A stretch of 64,000 nucleotides of DNA from Giardia muris (taxonomy: Eukaryota > Fornicata > Diplomonadida > Hexamitidae): positions 496,001 through 560,000 of the forward strand of contig CM016926.1 in NCBI GenBank assembly GCA_006247105.1, in the 5' to 3' direction. The position numbers and the translations under genes are program-made. A model generated the notes under the pieces. It was given only the letters and a program-made list of their open reading frames with translations, was not told where the DNA came from and did no database searches. This document shows positions 47,820-57,633 of this stretch, piece by piece (positions within the stretch are counted from its first letter, which is position 1; every line of letters begins with the position of its first letter).

Positions 47820-47933
47820 TTTATTATCATCATTAGTTGCGATTGCGTTCACTAAGAAAATGAAGGATCTAGCCAGGAAGGTGATTGATGTATTGCACAA
47901 CTATGTAGGTGAGCAAGTAATAAGGTATACTGA

Positions 47934-49547
47934 TCATCTATAGAAGCACCGACCATCACGGCACTGTCCAATACCATGACAGAGCACGTCCTTATTGGTA
48001 GAGGTAAGACAGTCGCTCGAGATACATGTCCCATTGTAAGGGATCGCAGTTCCACGGCAAATACACGCCTCAGCAAAGCAGTCACCAAGACCACCGCAGA
48101 CTCGTCGTTCATTATCGATATACATATCGACGCAGCTATTGGGTGTACAGCCCTCGCCATAGACATAGGTTTGCCCCTCTGGACACTCGAAGTCCTCACA
48201 AAGACCTCCTTTGTAACCAGCATTGCAGATACAGATACCCTTCTCATTATCACAGACCCCATTGTTGTTGCATTCAGTCCCAAAGCCGTCACTGGATGTA
48301 AGGCAATTGTCATGAATACAGACACTCGTATCGATAAGCGTGTAGTCAGCCTCACAGAAGCAGATATGAATCGGATCCATATCAAGGCTTGTAAGAACAC
48401 ACTTTCCGTGGTTTCGACAGACTGAGACGGATCCATCGGCCTCGGTAGAGAGGCACGTGTCAACGACACATTCCCCATTGATCTCCATCGTCCTATTACT
48501 ACACGCTTGACAAGTCTTTCCAGAGTACATCCAATCACATGCGCACACTCCAGTTTCATAGTCACATGTACCACGGTCATTACAGAGCTCAGGGGGGTTA
48601 TACTCATGTCTCGTGGTAATACAAGCCTCAGGATAACAAACACCATCAAAATCAACGTAGTCCAGGTTACAAACACAATGTGCAGGTCCTCGGCTTGTCA
48701 CACAAGTTCCTCCTGGACAGACGTCACCATGAACAATGCATTCAAAGGGAAGACACTCTGACGTACCAATACGAGCATAATGGTCATCACAAACACAGGA
48801 GCCATCCTTGCAGCTTCCATGACCACTACAAACGCTGGTTCCAGACGTGATGCAAGACTTTGCGACGCATTCGCCATTGATATACATTTGATCTTCATCA
48901 CAGGTAAGGATCTTCGTTTGACAAACATCACCTTCATAACCTTCGTCACAACGGCATGCATATAAGCAATATCCATGTCCAGAACAAACTTCAAGGGTAT
49001 CTGGATTGCTGATGCAAGTATCTGGGATACAAAGCATATCCACTTTGATGGTGTCCTTCTCACAGTTACAATCCCATGTATGTTCCTCCAAAGAAATCGG
49101 CTCACATGTTCCAAACCCACCACACTCAAGAATATTACCATTTGGATAGTGTGTCAAACAAACTGGGTCGAAGCACGTACCGAAGAGAGACATGCCACCT
49201 TCCAAACACACCTCGCAGAACTGCCCTGAGGCGTAATAAGGACATTCGCAATGTGAATTCCCCGTTTGATCATCAACACAAGTTCCAATACCATTGCACT
49301 TATCAAGGAAATATAAACAACTCTCTGGAATACAGTCAGAACCGAATGCAAACGTTTGCGGATCACATTGACAATAATACTCGCCATAGTAACTACCTTG
49401 AATACAAGTCCCATGATTTCCACAGACTTGACCTTCATCATTCACGCAAGTTGTGGGGTAACAGGTTCCATTGATGAGGGTCTCATCTTTTGGGCAGTGA
49501 ACGTCATGTAATAACCCATAGATGAAACAGGATGCCAGAAACATCAT
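47934..49547 (-). CDS. Secreted EGF-repeat (tenascin-like) protein
   Basis: A 537-residue cysteine-rich protein. Signal peptide at residues 1-15 (MMFLASCFIYGLL), then about ten EGF-like units of the form CxNxGxC-CxC--GY-G--C (for example CSGHGSCKDGSCVC, CNDRGTCDYETGVC, CNNNGVCDNEKGICIC), each with a spacer C-NG-C. There is no CxxC-dense VSP pattern, no membrane anchor and no CRGK tail, so it is probably secreted. Giardia has a family of such tenascin-like EGF proteins, found among secreted proteins in host contact. Start at the double ATG at 49547/49544. The neighbouring serpin, also minus strand, follows 114 bp downstream. Confidence 0.8.
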   Translation of the reverse strand: MMFLASCFIYGLLHDVHCPKDETLINGTCYPTTCVNDEGQVCGNHGTCIQGSYYGEYYCQCDPQTFAFGSDCIPESCLYFLDKCNGIGTCVDDQTGNSHCECPYYASGQFCEVCLEGGMSLFGTCFDPVCLTHYPNGNILECGGFGTCEPISLEEHTWDCNCEKDTIKVDMLCIPDTCISNPDTLEVCSGHGYCLYACRCDEGYEGDVCQTKILTCDEDQMYINGECVAKSCITSGTSVCSGHGSCKDGSCVCDDHYARIGTSECLPFECIVHGDVCPGGTCVTSRGPAHCVCNLDYVDFDGVCYPEACITTRHEYNPPELCNDRGTCDYETGVCACDWMYSGKTCQACSNRTMEINGECVVDTCLSTEADGSVSVCRNHGKCVLTSLDMDPIHICFCEADYTLIDTSVCIHDNCLTSSDGFGTECNNNGVCDNEKGICICNAGYKGGLCEDFECPEGQTYVYGEGCTPNSCVDMYIDNERRVCGGLGDCFAEACICRGTAIPYNGTCISSDCLTSTNKDVLCHGIGQCRDGRCFYR

Positions 49548-49699
49548 TTCTTTTCAGCACACCTCAAGGTTTTAGCAACACCTGTTTCCACCTCGAAACA
49601 CGCTCAATAGTAGCCAGTGTCATTCTCCAACAGTGAGGCATCGATTACTGGGCGCTAGGCGCAATAAAGACGCGACCCCTTTTACACATTTACACACGA

Positions 49700-50065
49700 T
49701 CAGAGCTGAGTGACAGTGGCTCTTACTTGGACTCCATCATGGGCATAATTGTAAACGGCGGATACCTTCTTGACAAGAGTATCGTCTGGGCGTAATTGCT
49801 TTTCCAATTCGATGGCCTTCCGAAGGGCCTCCCGTTTGATAGCATCTCGTTCACGGCGCCTCTCGCGCCGCTCCTCAAGACGTTCCTCCTCGATCTGACG
49901 CCTTGCACGTTTCTTCCGCACGTCATTGCGGTGCTTCCTCCCGACAACGGAGGCCTTCAACGTGGCGGCGTCGAAGGACGGGGTTTCATTCCCATAGCGC
50001 TTCAAGATCCGCCTCCCATGGCCAAGAGGAGGAGGGGGGATATCGGAAACGAGTCTTTCATCCAT
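49700..50065 (-). CDS. Rrp17/Nol12-like nucleolar protein
   Basis: A 121-residue highly charged protein. A short N-terminal part (SFDAATLKASVVGRKHRNDVRKKRA) precedes a long R/E-rich helix, and the end has VRATVTQL. Order and composition resemble Nol12/Rrp17, a nucleolar exonuclease-like factor of large-subunit rRNA processing (FD---R---L-GF-KRK then a helix and a TV-end). The assignment is tentative because of the low-complexity helix. Start at the ATG at 50065; the frame is open further 5' inside the neighbouring gene but without good context. Confidence 0.5.
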   Translation of the reverse strand: MDERLVSDIPPPPLGHGRRILKRYGNETPSFDAATLKASVVGRKHRNDVRKKRARRQIEEERLEERRERRRERDAIKREALRKAIELEKQLRPDDTLVKKVSAVYNYAHDGVQVRATVTQL

Positions 50066-50081
50066 ATTCTTATTAGGAAGA

Positions 50082-51365
50082 TCATCCAGCGATTGGAAGA
50101 GACCAGGCCGTTTCGGGGTCCACGATGATGCCACCCTCCAGATAAGCGCGTGAAAGGAGGGGATAGAGGACAGGAGAGGGAGTCGATCGCGAAGGTAAGG
50201 ACTGAAGTGCTTTTTGTCTATTATCCCATCCATAGCACTCAAGGGTGTTCGATGCGTCATGAGTGACCGTGACGGCAACAAAGTTGGTCCCATGGGACTC
50301 CCTTAAGTCTATGAAGAGACGGAAGAGAAAAGGCCTAGCGAAAACCTCATCAATGGTATGAGTATGGGTATCGATCCTTATGAGGCAGTTAAGGATTTTA
50401 TAGGGTGTGCACTTGAAGGTGTAGTATGGTTCCTCGAGGTCATCATCGGCTTCTGCCGCTTCTAGACGACGATGCCAATCATATAGCTCTCGAGCCATCT
50501 TCGTACGATCTTCAACCTCTTGTGCATCAAGCTCACCCTCATAAGCTCTTGAGACGACGGCGAATATGGCCTCATCCACATAAATGAGTTGATGTACTGC
50601 CACATATTCCGTTTGAAGCGGTATCCGTTGCGCCTCACCTTGTGAGAGCCGTACCATGGCTAGGAAGTTCCCATGCCTTGCCAAATGAAACGGTTTGAAA
50701 GTAGGCTCGAAAGAGGACCCCCCACGTCTCTTAGTCTTGGGAGGAGGCGAACCTATTAAGTATTCAATCCACCCAAGCGCCTTTGATGGTACCAACTTAT
50801 TTTCACGAGAAGCCTCGATCCCAAAGATGTAAAGAGTGTTGGGATCGGTCTGGACGAGTCCCGCGGAGATGACAGAAGGGTGCTGTTTCCGCACCCCGCC
50901 CATACGCGACGAAAGAGGAACGTAAGGCTGTAAGGTGTAAAGGGGATGAAGCCGTTCTTCGGTTGAAAGCGTCTTATTATCAAAGCGAGAACAATTCTCC
51001 TCACTCGATGAAGCTGTCTTCGTCCCAGTCGGACATTGAAAAAGTGGCTCAATGAGACGCGTCATACTCAACCTTGGGCCAAGTCTTTGCACACCCAATG
51101 ACGTATCTAATGCATTAGTTGACATCTTTGGATCGACGATACCACAGGAATAGATCCCTGAGGAGCCATAGTCGTAGATGTAGATACGGTCGTCAGTAGC
51201 CGAGGGACATGCCGTGATGAAGCTGGATAGAGAAGTAGTAACACGTAGGTCTCCGATCCGAATCCAGCGGGTGCCGTCCTGGTCATACACGCAGACATCC
51301 GCCCAGCCCCCCTCCCCTCGGAAGGCCTGTCTAAGGATGATGGTCGTGCCATGAAGACTAGACAT
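50082..51365 (-). CDS. Hypothetical protein, propeller-like strands
   Basis: A 427-residue protein with repeated hydrophobic strands spaced by short loops (WIRIGDL, DRIYIYDYG, NTLYIFGIE), suggesting a beta-propeller, plus an acidic helical insert (about residues 290-320, EAADDD type). No known family recognised. The start is the ATG at 51365 (MSSLHGTT); the frame reaches 51398 only with a TTG. It is divergent from the radial spoke gene, 53 bp apart, and ends 16 bp before the Rrp17-like start. Confidence 0.6.
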   Translation of the reverse strand: MSSLHGTTIILRQAFRGEGGWADVCVYDQDGTRWIRIGDLRVTTSLSSFITACPSATDDRIYIYDYGSSGIYSCGIVDPKMSTNALDTSLGVQRLGPRLSMTRLIEPLFQCPTGTKTASSSEENCSRFDNKTLSTEERLHPLYTLQPYVPLSSRMGGVRKQHPSVISAGLVQTDPNTLYIFGIEASRENKLVPSKALGWIEYLIGSPPPKTKRRGGSSFEPTFKPFHLARHGNFLAMVRLSQGEAQRIPLQTEYVAVHQLIYVDEAIFAVVSRAYEGELDAQEVEDRTKMARELYDWHRRLEAAEADDDLEEPYYTFKCTPYKILNCLIRIDTHTHTIDEVFARPFLFRLFIDLRESHGTNFVAVTVTHDASNTLECYGWDNRQKALQSLPSRSTPSPVLYPLLSRAYLEGGIIVDPETAWSLPIAG

Positions 51366-51418
51366 GAACTTGAAGAAGAGAAGAAAGTATTCTACCAAGA
51401 TTCCAACGCACCCAAAAA
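51366..51418. promoter_or_regulatory. 53-bp bidirectional promoter region
   Basis: The gap between divergent ATGs at 51365 and 51419. It ends in CCCAAAAA just before the plus-strand ATG, the A-rich initiator usual for Giardia. Confidence 0.5.
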
Positions 51419-53944
51419 ATGGATCGCGTGAATGAGTTCATCGACTACTTGCAGGTCCGAAACGCGTATGGGCAGACGCTCTACGGGCATCTCGCCCAGA
51501 TCGTGGCCAAGCTCCTTGACGATCATCCGGAGGACGCCGCCCTCGCGATGGCCTCGATCTCCCGAGAAATCAAGGCATCCGTGGGCTGCTTCGACAGCGA
51601 TACCCAGGCCATATACCAGCCACTCATGAGCGATCAGGACTTCTCGCGCGTCGAGGAATTGCTCCACCTATTTTCCGGATGGAAGCCGGAGGAGTCTGTC
51701 CTACGTCCTTGCCGCACGATAATCCCCGACATAGTCAAGATCAATACCCAGCTCCAGCTCATTGGCGAGGGTCTTGACTCGGTGACGGCCTCGGTCCTGC
51801 AGAAACGTATAGTTCAATTCGAGTGCGATCGGCGCGGGAGATACGAACAGATCTCTTTCTTTGGACGCTTCGAGACGACCCACGGGTTTTACTATGTCCT
51901 GGAGTGCTTACCCTTCAAACAGCGGAAAAAGCTCTATCGCTATAAGGGAATGGAGCCGTCATCTGTCAACGTTGACCTATCGGCTGAGCTCCAGCTTGAG
52001 AAGGCTGCAGATGAGCCGGAATCTCCAGTTCCTAGTCTTCTTGCGAAGGATGGGAAACCAGCAAACTACACTTACCTAACTGAGCGCAAGATAAAGAAGT
52101 TGACTGACCAGGAGCGTGAGATGCTTGATCCTGACGACCTGGGCTTCGATTTATCGACGATTGCCCCACCTCCGAAGCTGCAGTTCCCGATCGTCGTTCC
52201 AATTGGCGACAATGTCCATCCTGAGGGCGTTAATAGGTTCGAATACTTTGTGACGACAAATATCATCGTCGACCAGATAGGGGCTAAGGTCGTCTGGGAG
52301 CAACTGCCGGATCTCGAAGCGAGACAGCTCCAACTGAGCCGTTTTATCGCCGTTCGCCTCTCTGGTGATCTCCGGCGTCGCGTTCATGATCGTATCCCCC
52401 CGTTCCCGGGGTGCGAGGCCCATTACCTCCGTTGCCTTATCGCCCGCATAAAGCATGGAGCAGAGCTCGCCCCTAGCGCCTGTCTTGTTCCCGGCCCTGA
52501 ACCAGAAGAGGTCGAGATGACCGAAGAGGAAGAAAAACAGCAGCAGCAATTGGCTCTTGCGGATGTAACTCGGGTCTTTGACTTCTCGCGCGACTCTTGC
52601 GAGCCCGACGAACCCTCTAATCCAGCTCTAATGGCGCGTTCTGTCTTACCCTGGCCCGTACGAAATAAGGAGATCGCAGGGGTCGAGTTCACAGAGCTTT
52701 TAGAGTTGGCAAGCTGGGTCCATACCTGTCCTGTCATCTCGCATCATGGGAAGGTTCTTCCTTGGACGTACCCCGAGGAGGAGGAGCCGGAAGAGGAGGA
52801 ACCCGAAGAAGAGCCAGAGGAAGAGAAGGAAGAGGTCGAAGAAGAGGCGGAAGAAGAACCGGCACCTGAGGAGCCTCCTGCTAAAGAGGAAGCAGAGGAA
52901 GAAGGAGAAGAAGAGAAGGAGCCAGGAGAGGATGGGGTGGAGGAGAAGGAGGAGGAAGAAGAGGAGGAAGAGGAAGAGCCTCTTCCACCTCCGAAACGGC
53001 CTGTTGCTGATCGCCTCGCTGACGCCTATAAGGAGTCTGATCAACTTCGTATTCTTGGGGAGAATAGTTCTGCCCTTAAGGAGATTGCCAAGCAGAAGCG
53101 GCTCTTCGTCATTCCGCGCCCCTTCTGGGCTGTGCCTCGCGATGCTTGGGATCCTATTCTCAAAGAGAACCGCTGTGTTTATTCCCAGAGCCGTTACTTC
53201 GGTCTTGAGATGGCGCCGGTCGACATTAATTGCAAGGAGCTCGAGCTTGGAGACAAGGAACGTGAGTATTGGGACAAGCAACAGGAGGCCGAAGACGCTC
53301 TCAAGGAAGATGATGAGAAGCAGCTTGAAGGAGATGCGTATGATCCTGACAAGGAAGTTATTCAAGGTGACCGTCCGGAGGTCCTTGCCTCGGCGGAGAC
53401 TGATGCTCCCATCATCATTCATCTTGGGGGGCCGGAGGTTTTCGATGTCGCGGCGGTAGAGGTCGATGGGCAGCGGACTGTTCCCGCATATGCCATTATT
53501 TACAACAAGACGCTTAATAGACACTCTCCAGTTGTCGTCCGTAGCAACAGGTGGCCTGGAATGCTCAACGTCTGCTACAACTATGGGAACGGAGGCCCGC
53601 TGACGTACGCGTCTGTCTACATCGGTGATGGCCTCCAAACGGCATCGCTCAACGCTCTAGACCGTTATCGTTCCGCGTTACCAGGTCCAATGCAAGTCCC
53701 GCCGGCAGACCTCCTTGAGGAGGATGACCCTGTTCTTGAGATCGAGAATGAGTGCAATGAGCGGGTTGCTGATCTTGAGAGGAAAGATAAGGACGAGTTG
53801 GATCGGCTTCTACGTGAACGACTCGAACGTAAGGAGGCCCGTCTAGCCGAGAAAAGAGCTCGGGCAGAAGAGCGGGCTCGGGAGCGTGCCGCTGCTGAGG
53901 AGCAAGAGGAACAGGAAGAAGGCGATGAAGAGGAAGACCAGTGA
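51419..53944 (+). CDS. Radial spoke head protein (RSP4/RSP6 family)
   Basis: An 841-residue protein of the radial spoke head, which couples central pair and dynein arms in motile flagella. It has an N-terminal helical part, the middle NRFEYFVTTNI region (RSPH4A/6A: KY-Y-VCN) and, near residues 700-720, VVRSNRWPGMLNVCYNYG, matching the family hallmark RS-RWPGA. Between about residues 455 and 525 an acidic insert of mostly glutamate is present, coded by GAG/GAA runs (52770-52985). The C-terminal 70 residues are a charged helix ending in E/Q repeats. Longer than Chlamydomonas RSP4 (about 465), mostly through these inserts. ATG at 51419. Confidence 0.85.
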   Translation: MDRVNEFIDYLQVRNAYGQTLYGHLAQIVAKLLDDHPEDAALAMASISREIKASVGCFDSDTQAIYQPLMSDQDFSRVEELLHLFSGWKPEESVLRPCRTIIPDIVKINTQLQLIGEGLDSVTASVLQKRIVQFECDRRGRYEQISFFGRFETTHGFYYVLECLPFKQRKKLYRYKGMEPSSVNVDLSAELQLEKAADEPESPVPSLLAKDGKPANYTYLTERKIKKLTDQEREMLDPDDLGFDLSTIAPPPKLQFPIVVPIGDNVHPEGVNRFEYFVTTNIIVDQIGAKVVWEQLPDLEARQLQLSRFIAVRLSGDLRRRVHDRIPPFPGCEAHYLRCLIARIKHGAELAPSACLVPGPEPEEVEMTEEEEKQQQQLALADVTRVFDFSRDSCEPDEPSNPALMARSVLPWPVRNKEIAGVEFTELLELASWVHTCPVISHHGKVLPWTYPEEEEPEEEEPEEEPEEEKEEVEEEAEEEPAPEEPPAKEEAEEEGEEEKEPGEDGVEEKEEEEEEEEEEPLPPPKRPVADRLADAYKESDQLRILGENSSALKEIAKQKRLFVIPRPFWAVPRDAWDPILKENRCVYSQSRYFGLEMAPVDINCKELELGDKEREYWDKQQEAEDALKEDDEKQLEGDAYDPDKEVIQGDRPEVLASAETDAPIIIHLGGPEVFDVAAVEVDGQRTVPAYAIIYNKTLNRHSPVVVRSNRWPGMLNVCYNYGNGGPLTYASVYIGDGLQTASLNALDRYRSALPGPMQVPPADLLEEDDPVLEIENECNERVADLERKDKDELDRLLRERLERKEARLAEKRARAEERARERAAAEEQEEQEEGDEEEDQ

Positions 53945-53971
53945 GGAGGTTTACTAATGACTCCACAAATA

Positions 53972-54751
53972 TCACTGATTGCACTTCTCGAGATGGTGTG
54001 AAACCCTGATGAGTGCCTTTCCTTGATTGATGACGACCGCATTTGCGACCATGGCCGGAACCTTTCCCATCGGGTCGGCGTGAGAGAGGAAGGTAGCTTT
54101 AACTTTATCGGCGCCAGGAGAGGTCTCCTCGAAGAGGAAGCAACTCGCCCCAATAAACCCACGGACCCATTTCTCATCCTTCGAAGCTTCTGGAAAGATA
54201 TCGGTGAGCTTTGGATGGGTGAGTGAGCGAAGGGCACTGATGGCTCTACGGCAGCCGTTCACGGACGGGAGCTCACGGACGATCACCGCGATGACGAACT
54301 CGCGATGTGCCACAATGGAAGATGGAGAGGTGGTGACAAATTGCATGATAAGGTGCATCTCCGGGATTGCCTTGCATTCCCTTCCAATTGAGGCCTTCAC
54401 GTAGGTCTGGCTCTTCGTCCTCTCGTCGAGCGTCTCCTGGTTGGGGGTCATCTCATGCCTAAAGAGGGTTCTCTTGCGAACATCAGCAGGAGAGGACTCA
54501 TTGATTTCGATGTCAACCGCAAGCGCTCCGATGCAGCTAGCGATCGGGAAGTTGATATCCATGGTTGCGCGTACCGCCTCGAACTTTGATCCCGGGACGG
54601 AGCCTACACAGACAGAGAGGTCCTCGTCAGTCTTGGGGGTTTTCCAGGAGACGTCCTTAAGCATGGTGAGGCAGGCATCCACTATGTTGTCGGCCTCAGC
54701 GTCGACGTGTGCCCAGAGCTCTGGGGGGACCACACCAGTATATATGGGCAT
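53972..54751 (-). CDS. START-domain-like lipid-binding protein
   Basis: A 259-residue protein. The second half (MHLIMQFVTTSP, REFVIAVIVREL, GASCFLFEETSPGADKVKATFLSHADPMGKVPAMVANAVV, end helix) follows the START domain: beta strands, a REF-type strand, the HADP-GK-P motif and a C-terminal helix lid. START proteins bind and transfer sterols or other lipids in the cytosol. Length fits a stand-alone START domain. ATG at 54751; divergent from PNO1 (30 bp). Confidence 0.7.
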   Translation of the reverse strand: MPIYTGVVPPELWAHVDAEADNIVDACLTMLKDVSWKTPKTDEDLSVCVGSVPGSKFEAVRATMDINFPIASCIGALAVDIEINESSPADVRKRTLFRHEMTPNQETLDERTKSQTYVKASIGRECKAIPEMHLIMQFVTTSPSSIVAHREFVIAVIVRELPSVNGCRRAISALRSLTHPKLTDIFPEASKDEKWVRGFIGASCFLFEETSPGADKVKATFLSHADPMGKVPAMVANAVVINQGKALIRVSHHLEKCNQ

Positions 54752-54781
54752 CCCCTATTTTTCTTAAAAACATCAAAGAGG

Positions 54782-55417
54782 ATGTCAATAACAGTGTCTG
54801 GATCTACTCGTCAACAAGCCGTTGTCGCCCCGCGATTCGTCCTGGAGACAACGGAGGAGTCGAATGTGCAAAGCATGACGCGGAAGGTCATGGTTCCATC
54901 GAACCGCGTTGCGGTCCTCAAGCGGTCCTGGAAGGAGATATGCACTCCCATCGTCACAGACTTACTTCTTGATGTCCGTTATAACATCTCCGGGCGCTGC
55001 GTTGAGCTCCGAACCAACTCGAAGACGAGGATGCCTAATGCCATTGATCGAGCTAATGATTTCATCCATGCGATAACGTTGGGATTTGAGGTACAAGACG
55101 CGATGGCTTTCTTGAAGATGGATAACTTGTATATTGATAGCTTCGACATTACTAACGTCAGATTAGTTCTTAAGGACGATAACCTTTCTCGTGCCATTGG
55201 GCGTATAGCTGGCTCCGGTGGAAAGGTGAAGTTCACCATTGAGAATGCTAGTAAGACTCGGATCGTCCTGGCCGATAAGACCGTCCATATCCTTGGGACC
55301 ACCACCGGAACCCGCGTGGCGAAAGACGCCATCTGTGACCTCATCCTTGGCCTCTCCCCTAATAAGGTCTATCAGAAGCTTAAACTCACCGCTGGTCGCC
55401 TTGCAACGCAGGAGTAA
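54782..55417 (+). CDS. PNO1/Dim2, 18S rRNA maturation factor
   Basis: A 211-residue KH-domain protein of small-subunit biogenesis; it binds the 3' end of pre-18S rRNA with the nuclease Nob1. Family blocks: VPSNRVAVLKRSWKEI, DVRYNISGRCVELRT, the segment DNLSRAIGRIAGSGGKVKFTIENAS, TRIVLADKTVHILG and the end YQKLKLTAGRLA. Length fits yeast/human minus the N-terminal extension. Start at the ATG at 54782; an open frame further 5' has no ATG in context. The TAA stop is inside AGTAAAT. Confidence 0.95.
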   Translation: MSITVSGSTRQQAVVAPRFVLETTEESNVQSMTRKVMVPSNRVAVLKRSWKEICTPIVTDLLLDVRYNISGRCVELRTNSKTRMPNAIDRANDFIHAITLGFEVQDAMAFLKMDNLYIDSFDITNVRLVLKDDNLSRAIGRIAGSGGKVKFTIENASKTRIVLADKTVHILGTTTGTRVAKDAICDLILGLSPNKVYQKLKLTAGRLATQE

Positions 55418-55419
55418 AT
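55413..55419 (+). terminator. Poly(A) signal AGTAAAT overlapping the PNO1 stop
   Basis: AGTAAAT fits AGTRAAY and contains the TAA stop (55415-55417). The uL22 ATG follows 47 bp later. Confidence 0.55.
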
Positions 55420-55465
55420 TGATTTGAATGGGCTTTCGGCACAAAAAGCGAGAACCCCCTTCGAG

Positions 55466-55954
55466 ATGGTCAAATACGCTTACAAGTCCGACTCGACTTG
55501 CGTCGGGAAGTCCCGCTACGACGACGCGAAGGTTTCCTTCAAGAACACGTACGAGACGTGCCGCGCGATCAAGGGGATGCAGGTGACGAAGGCACAGGCA
55601 TACCTCAGTGACGTCATTGAGCATAAGAATATCATCCCCTTCTTCAGGTTCACTGGAGGCGTCGGGCGTCATGCCCAGGCGAAGAAGTTTGGGACGTCCC
55701 AGGGCCGTTGGCCCGAGAAGTCCGTCCGCCTCGTGCAGGAGATCTTGAAGCAGGCAACGAACAACGCTATCCACCAGCACAACAAGAAGGAGGAGGAGCT
55801 TCACGTCATCTCCATCTGCGTCAACCGCGCACATGGCCGCCATCGCAGGATGTTTAGAGCCCATGGCCGCATCACAAAGTTCGATGCTCAGCCGTGCCAC
55901 GTCGAGATCATTGTCGGGCCGAAGGCGCAGGACGTCCCCAAGGCTTTGAAGTGA
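55466..55954 (+). CDS. Large-subunit ribosomal protein uL22 (L17)
   Basis: A 162-residue protein at the polypeptide exit tunnel of the 60S subunit. Starts MVKYAYKSD; family blocks SFKNTYETCRAIKGM, FRFTGGVGRHAQAKKFGTSQGRWPEKS and RAHGRITKFDAQPCHVEIIV are clear. The start at 55466 is fixed by the conserved MV-Y. A poly(A) signal AGTGAAC lies 17 bp behind the stop (55971-55977). Confidence 0.97.
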   Translation: MVKYAYKSDSTCVGKSRYDDAKVSFKNTYETCRAIKGMQVTKAQAYLSDVIEHKNIIPFFRFTGGVGRHAQAKKFGTSQGRWPEKSVRLVQEILKQATNNAIHQHNKKEEELHVISICVNRAHGRHRRMFRAHGRITKFDAQPCHVEIIVGPKAQDVPKALK

Positions 55955-56008
55955 GGCGTGAGGTGTGAGAAGTGAACTCTCGGATGAAATGAGTAGGAGA
56001 AATTAAAG

Positions 56009-57592
56009 ATGCTTCGACATACTCCTCTTGTCGCCATGCCGACGGAGGCCGAGACGCGCCCGCCCCTCGTCGCTTTCTGCGAAAGCTTCTCGCATCAAAC
56101 GGCCTTCGAGCTGTATGGTGGAGCAGTTCCTGCTCTCTCTCCGAACATGTCCGGTACTGATGTCGCCGTTGCTACGTCGAACCGAGTAGTGTTCTTACGG
56201 CTACCTGAAAGCGACATCACCACGGGGACATCACGTCTACGAGCATCGACAACTGCCGTCGCGTATCGGCACGATGGTGAGCTTTATGCGGCAGCAGATG
56301 AGAGTGGTGCAGTTGAGGTCTTTACTCCTGGACAGGCGTCATGGCTGAAAAGGTTCTACGATAGTACGGAGCCCGTGGGTGGGGTTTGTTTCACCTCTGA
56401 TGGGCTTCGTTTAGCAGCAGTAACACGTACGGGTCGGCTATTTGTTTGGGCTATAGGGACTGAGGAACTTCAGTTTGCAACCCAGGCGCATAACGACGTT
56501 GCACGGAACGTCCTGATGCTTGGCGAGAACACGTGTGTGACAATAGGGTATGACGGGTATCTACGAGTATGGGACATACGAGAGAAATACATTGAGGAGG
56601 ATGTCTCGCAGGATCAGAAGAAGCGTAAGAGGGCATCGGGAGGCCCTTCGCTTGAGAAGGACCAAAGTTCTAAGCCGATAATGTTTGAGTATGATTTATG
56701 TGGTCCAATTGATTGCTTCTATACTGCAGAGGGGTATCTGTATGTAGGGGCGGGTGGGCATATCTATAGCTTTCTGATCAGTCAGCAAGCCGATACTCTC
56801 GAGTTAAAGCCATTTGCTCAGTCCGATAGCATTGCTAAAGGGGTCTCCTGTCTTTCCGTTCAAACGACGGCACATGGGACCCTTCTCTTTGCAGGTTGTT
56901 TTGATGGTACTATACGTGTGTTTGATGCACGGACCCTCGTCTATATCACTAACATTGCACGCCTTCCTCACGCGGTCCTTTCACTAACTACGCAGAGGCT
57001 TGTCCTTCGAAGTCATGCGTTCGCCATCGTGGTTGGCCAGAACGCAAATCTTTTAACCGTCTTTAGTACGGATTCACTACCTGTTGCTACCCAGAAGGCT
57101 ATAAAGGAGTTGACAAATGATAAGCCTAAAGAACGGACGCGTGAGGAGCTTATCGCCATGGCTAGACAGAACATCGATTATGCGGTACATTCCTTTCAAC
57201 CACGTCCTTCTCTTACCCAAGTGGATATGTTTCTTGCCATTGGCCAAGGTGTACGTGCGCTCAAACTAGGGCTTGTGAAGGACCGGGAAATAACAGCAAG
57301 CATCTTATTGGAGCTCGAATGTCGTGGCTTTAAGGCGTATAGGGCGCATCTATCGGAGCTCACCACGCGAGAGAAGATCAAACTCTTCGTCTTTTGTAAG
57401 GCAAGCATTGGGAACCAGATGCTTGTGGGTCCTTTCCTTCGCGCATGTACGACCATCCTAGAAGAAGAACGCTCCGAGACCATGGAACCGGATCTACGTC
57501 AGGTGGTGATAGACTTTACAAAGGAACTTCATAGTGAGCTTCAGCTCATCTCGGAGCTATCAGAACTGAAACGGTCTCTCACGTGGCTGTAA
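56009..57592 (+). CDS. UTP15-like WD40 protein
   Basis: A 527-residue protein. Residues about 30-340 form WD-type blades (AVAYRHDGELYAAADESG, LRLAAVTRTGRLFVWAI, TCVTIGYDGYLRVWDIRE, LLFAGCFDGTIRVFDART), and the C-terminal part (about 390-520) with FLAIGQGVRALKLGL and LLELECRGFKAYRAHLSEL resembles the UTP15 C-terminal helical domain. UTP15 is part of the t-UTP/UTP-A complex of the small-subunit processome. A lysine-rich insert (KKRKRASGG) could be a nuclear signal. ATG at 56009 after AATTAAAG. It stands next to PNO1 and uL22, all ribosome-related. Confidence 0.7.
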   Translation: MLRHTPLVAMPTEAETRPPLVAFCESFSHQTAFELYGGAVPALSPNMSGTDVAVATSNRVVFLRLPESDITTGTSRLRASTTAVAYRHDGELYAAADESGAVEVFTPGQASWLKRFYDSTEPVGGVCFTSDGLRLAAVTRTGRLFVWAIGTEELQFATQAHNDVARNVLMLGENTCVTIGYDGYLRVWDIREKYIEEDVSQDQKKRKRASGGPSLEKDQSSKPIMFEYDLCGPIDCFYTAEGYLYVGAGGHIYSFLISQQADTLELKPFAQSDSIAKGVSCLSVQTTAHGTLLFAGCFDGTIRVFDARTLVYITNIARLPHAVLSLTTQRLVLRSHAFAIVVGQNANLLTVFSTDSLPVATQKAIKELTNDKPKERTREELIAMARQNIDYAVHSFQPRPSLTQVDMFLAIGQGVRALKLGLVKDREITASILLELECRGFKAYRAHLSELTTREKIKLFVFCKASIGNQMLVGPFLRACTTILEEERSETMEPDLRQVVIDFTKELHSELQLISELSELKRSLTWL

Positions 57593-57633
57593 ATATGCAC
57601 TGTTGACCCACTACAGTCAGGATCAGCAAAAAG

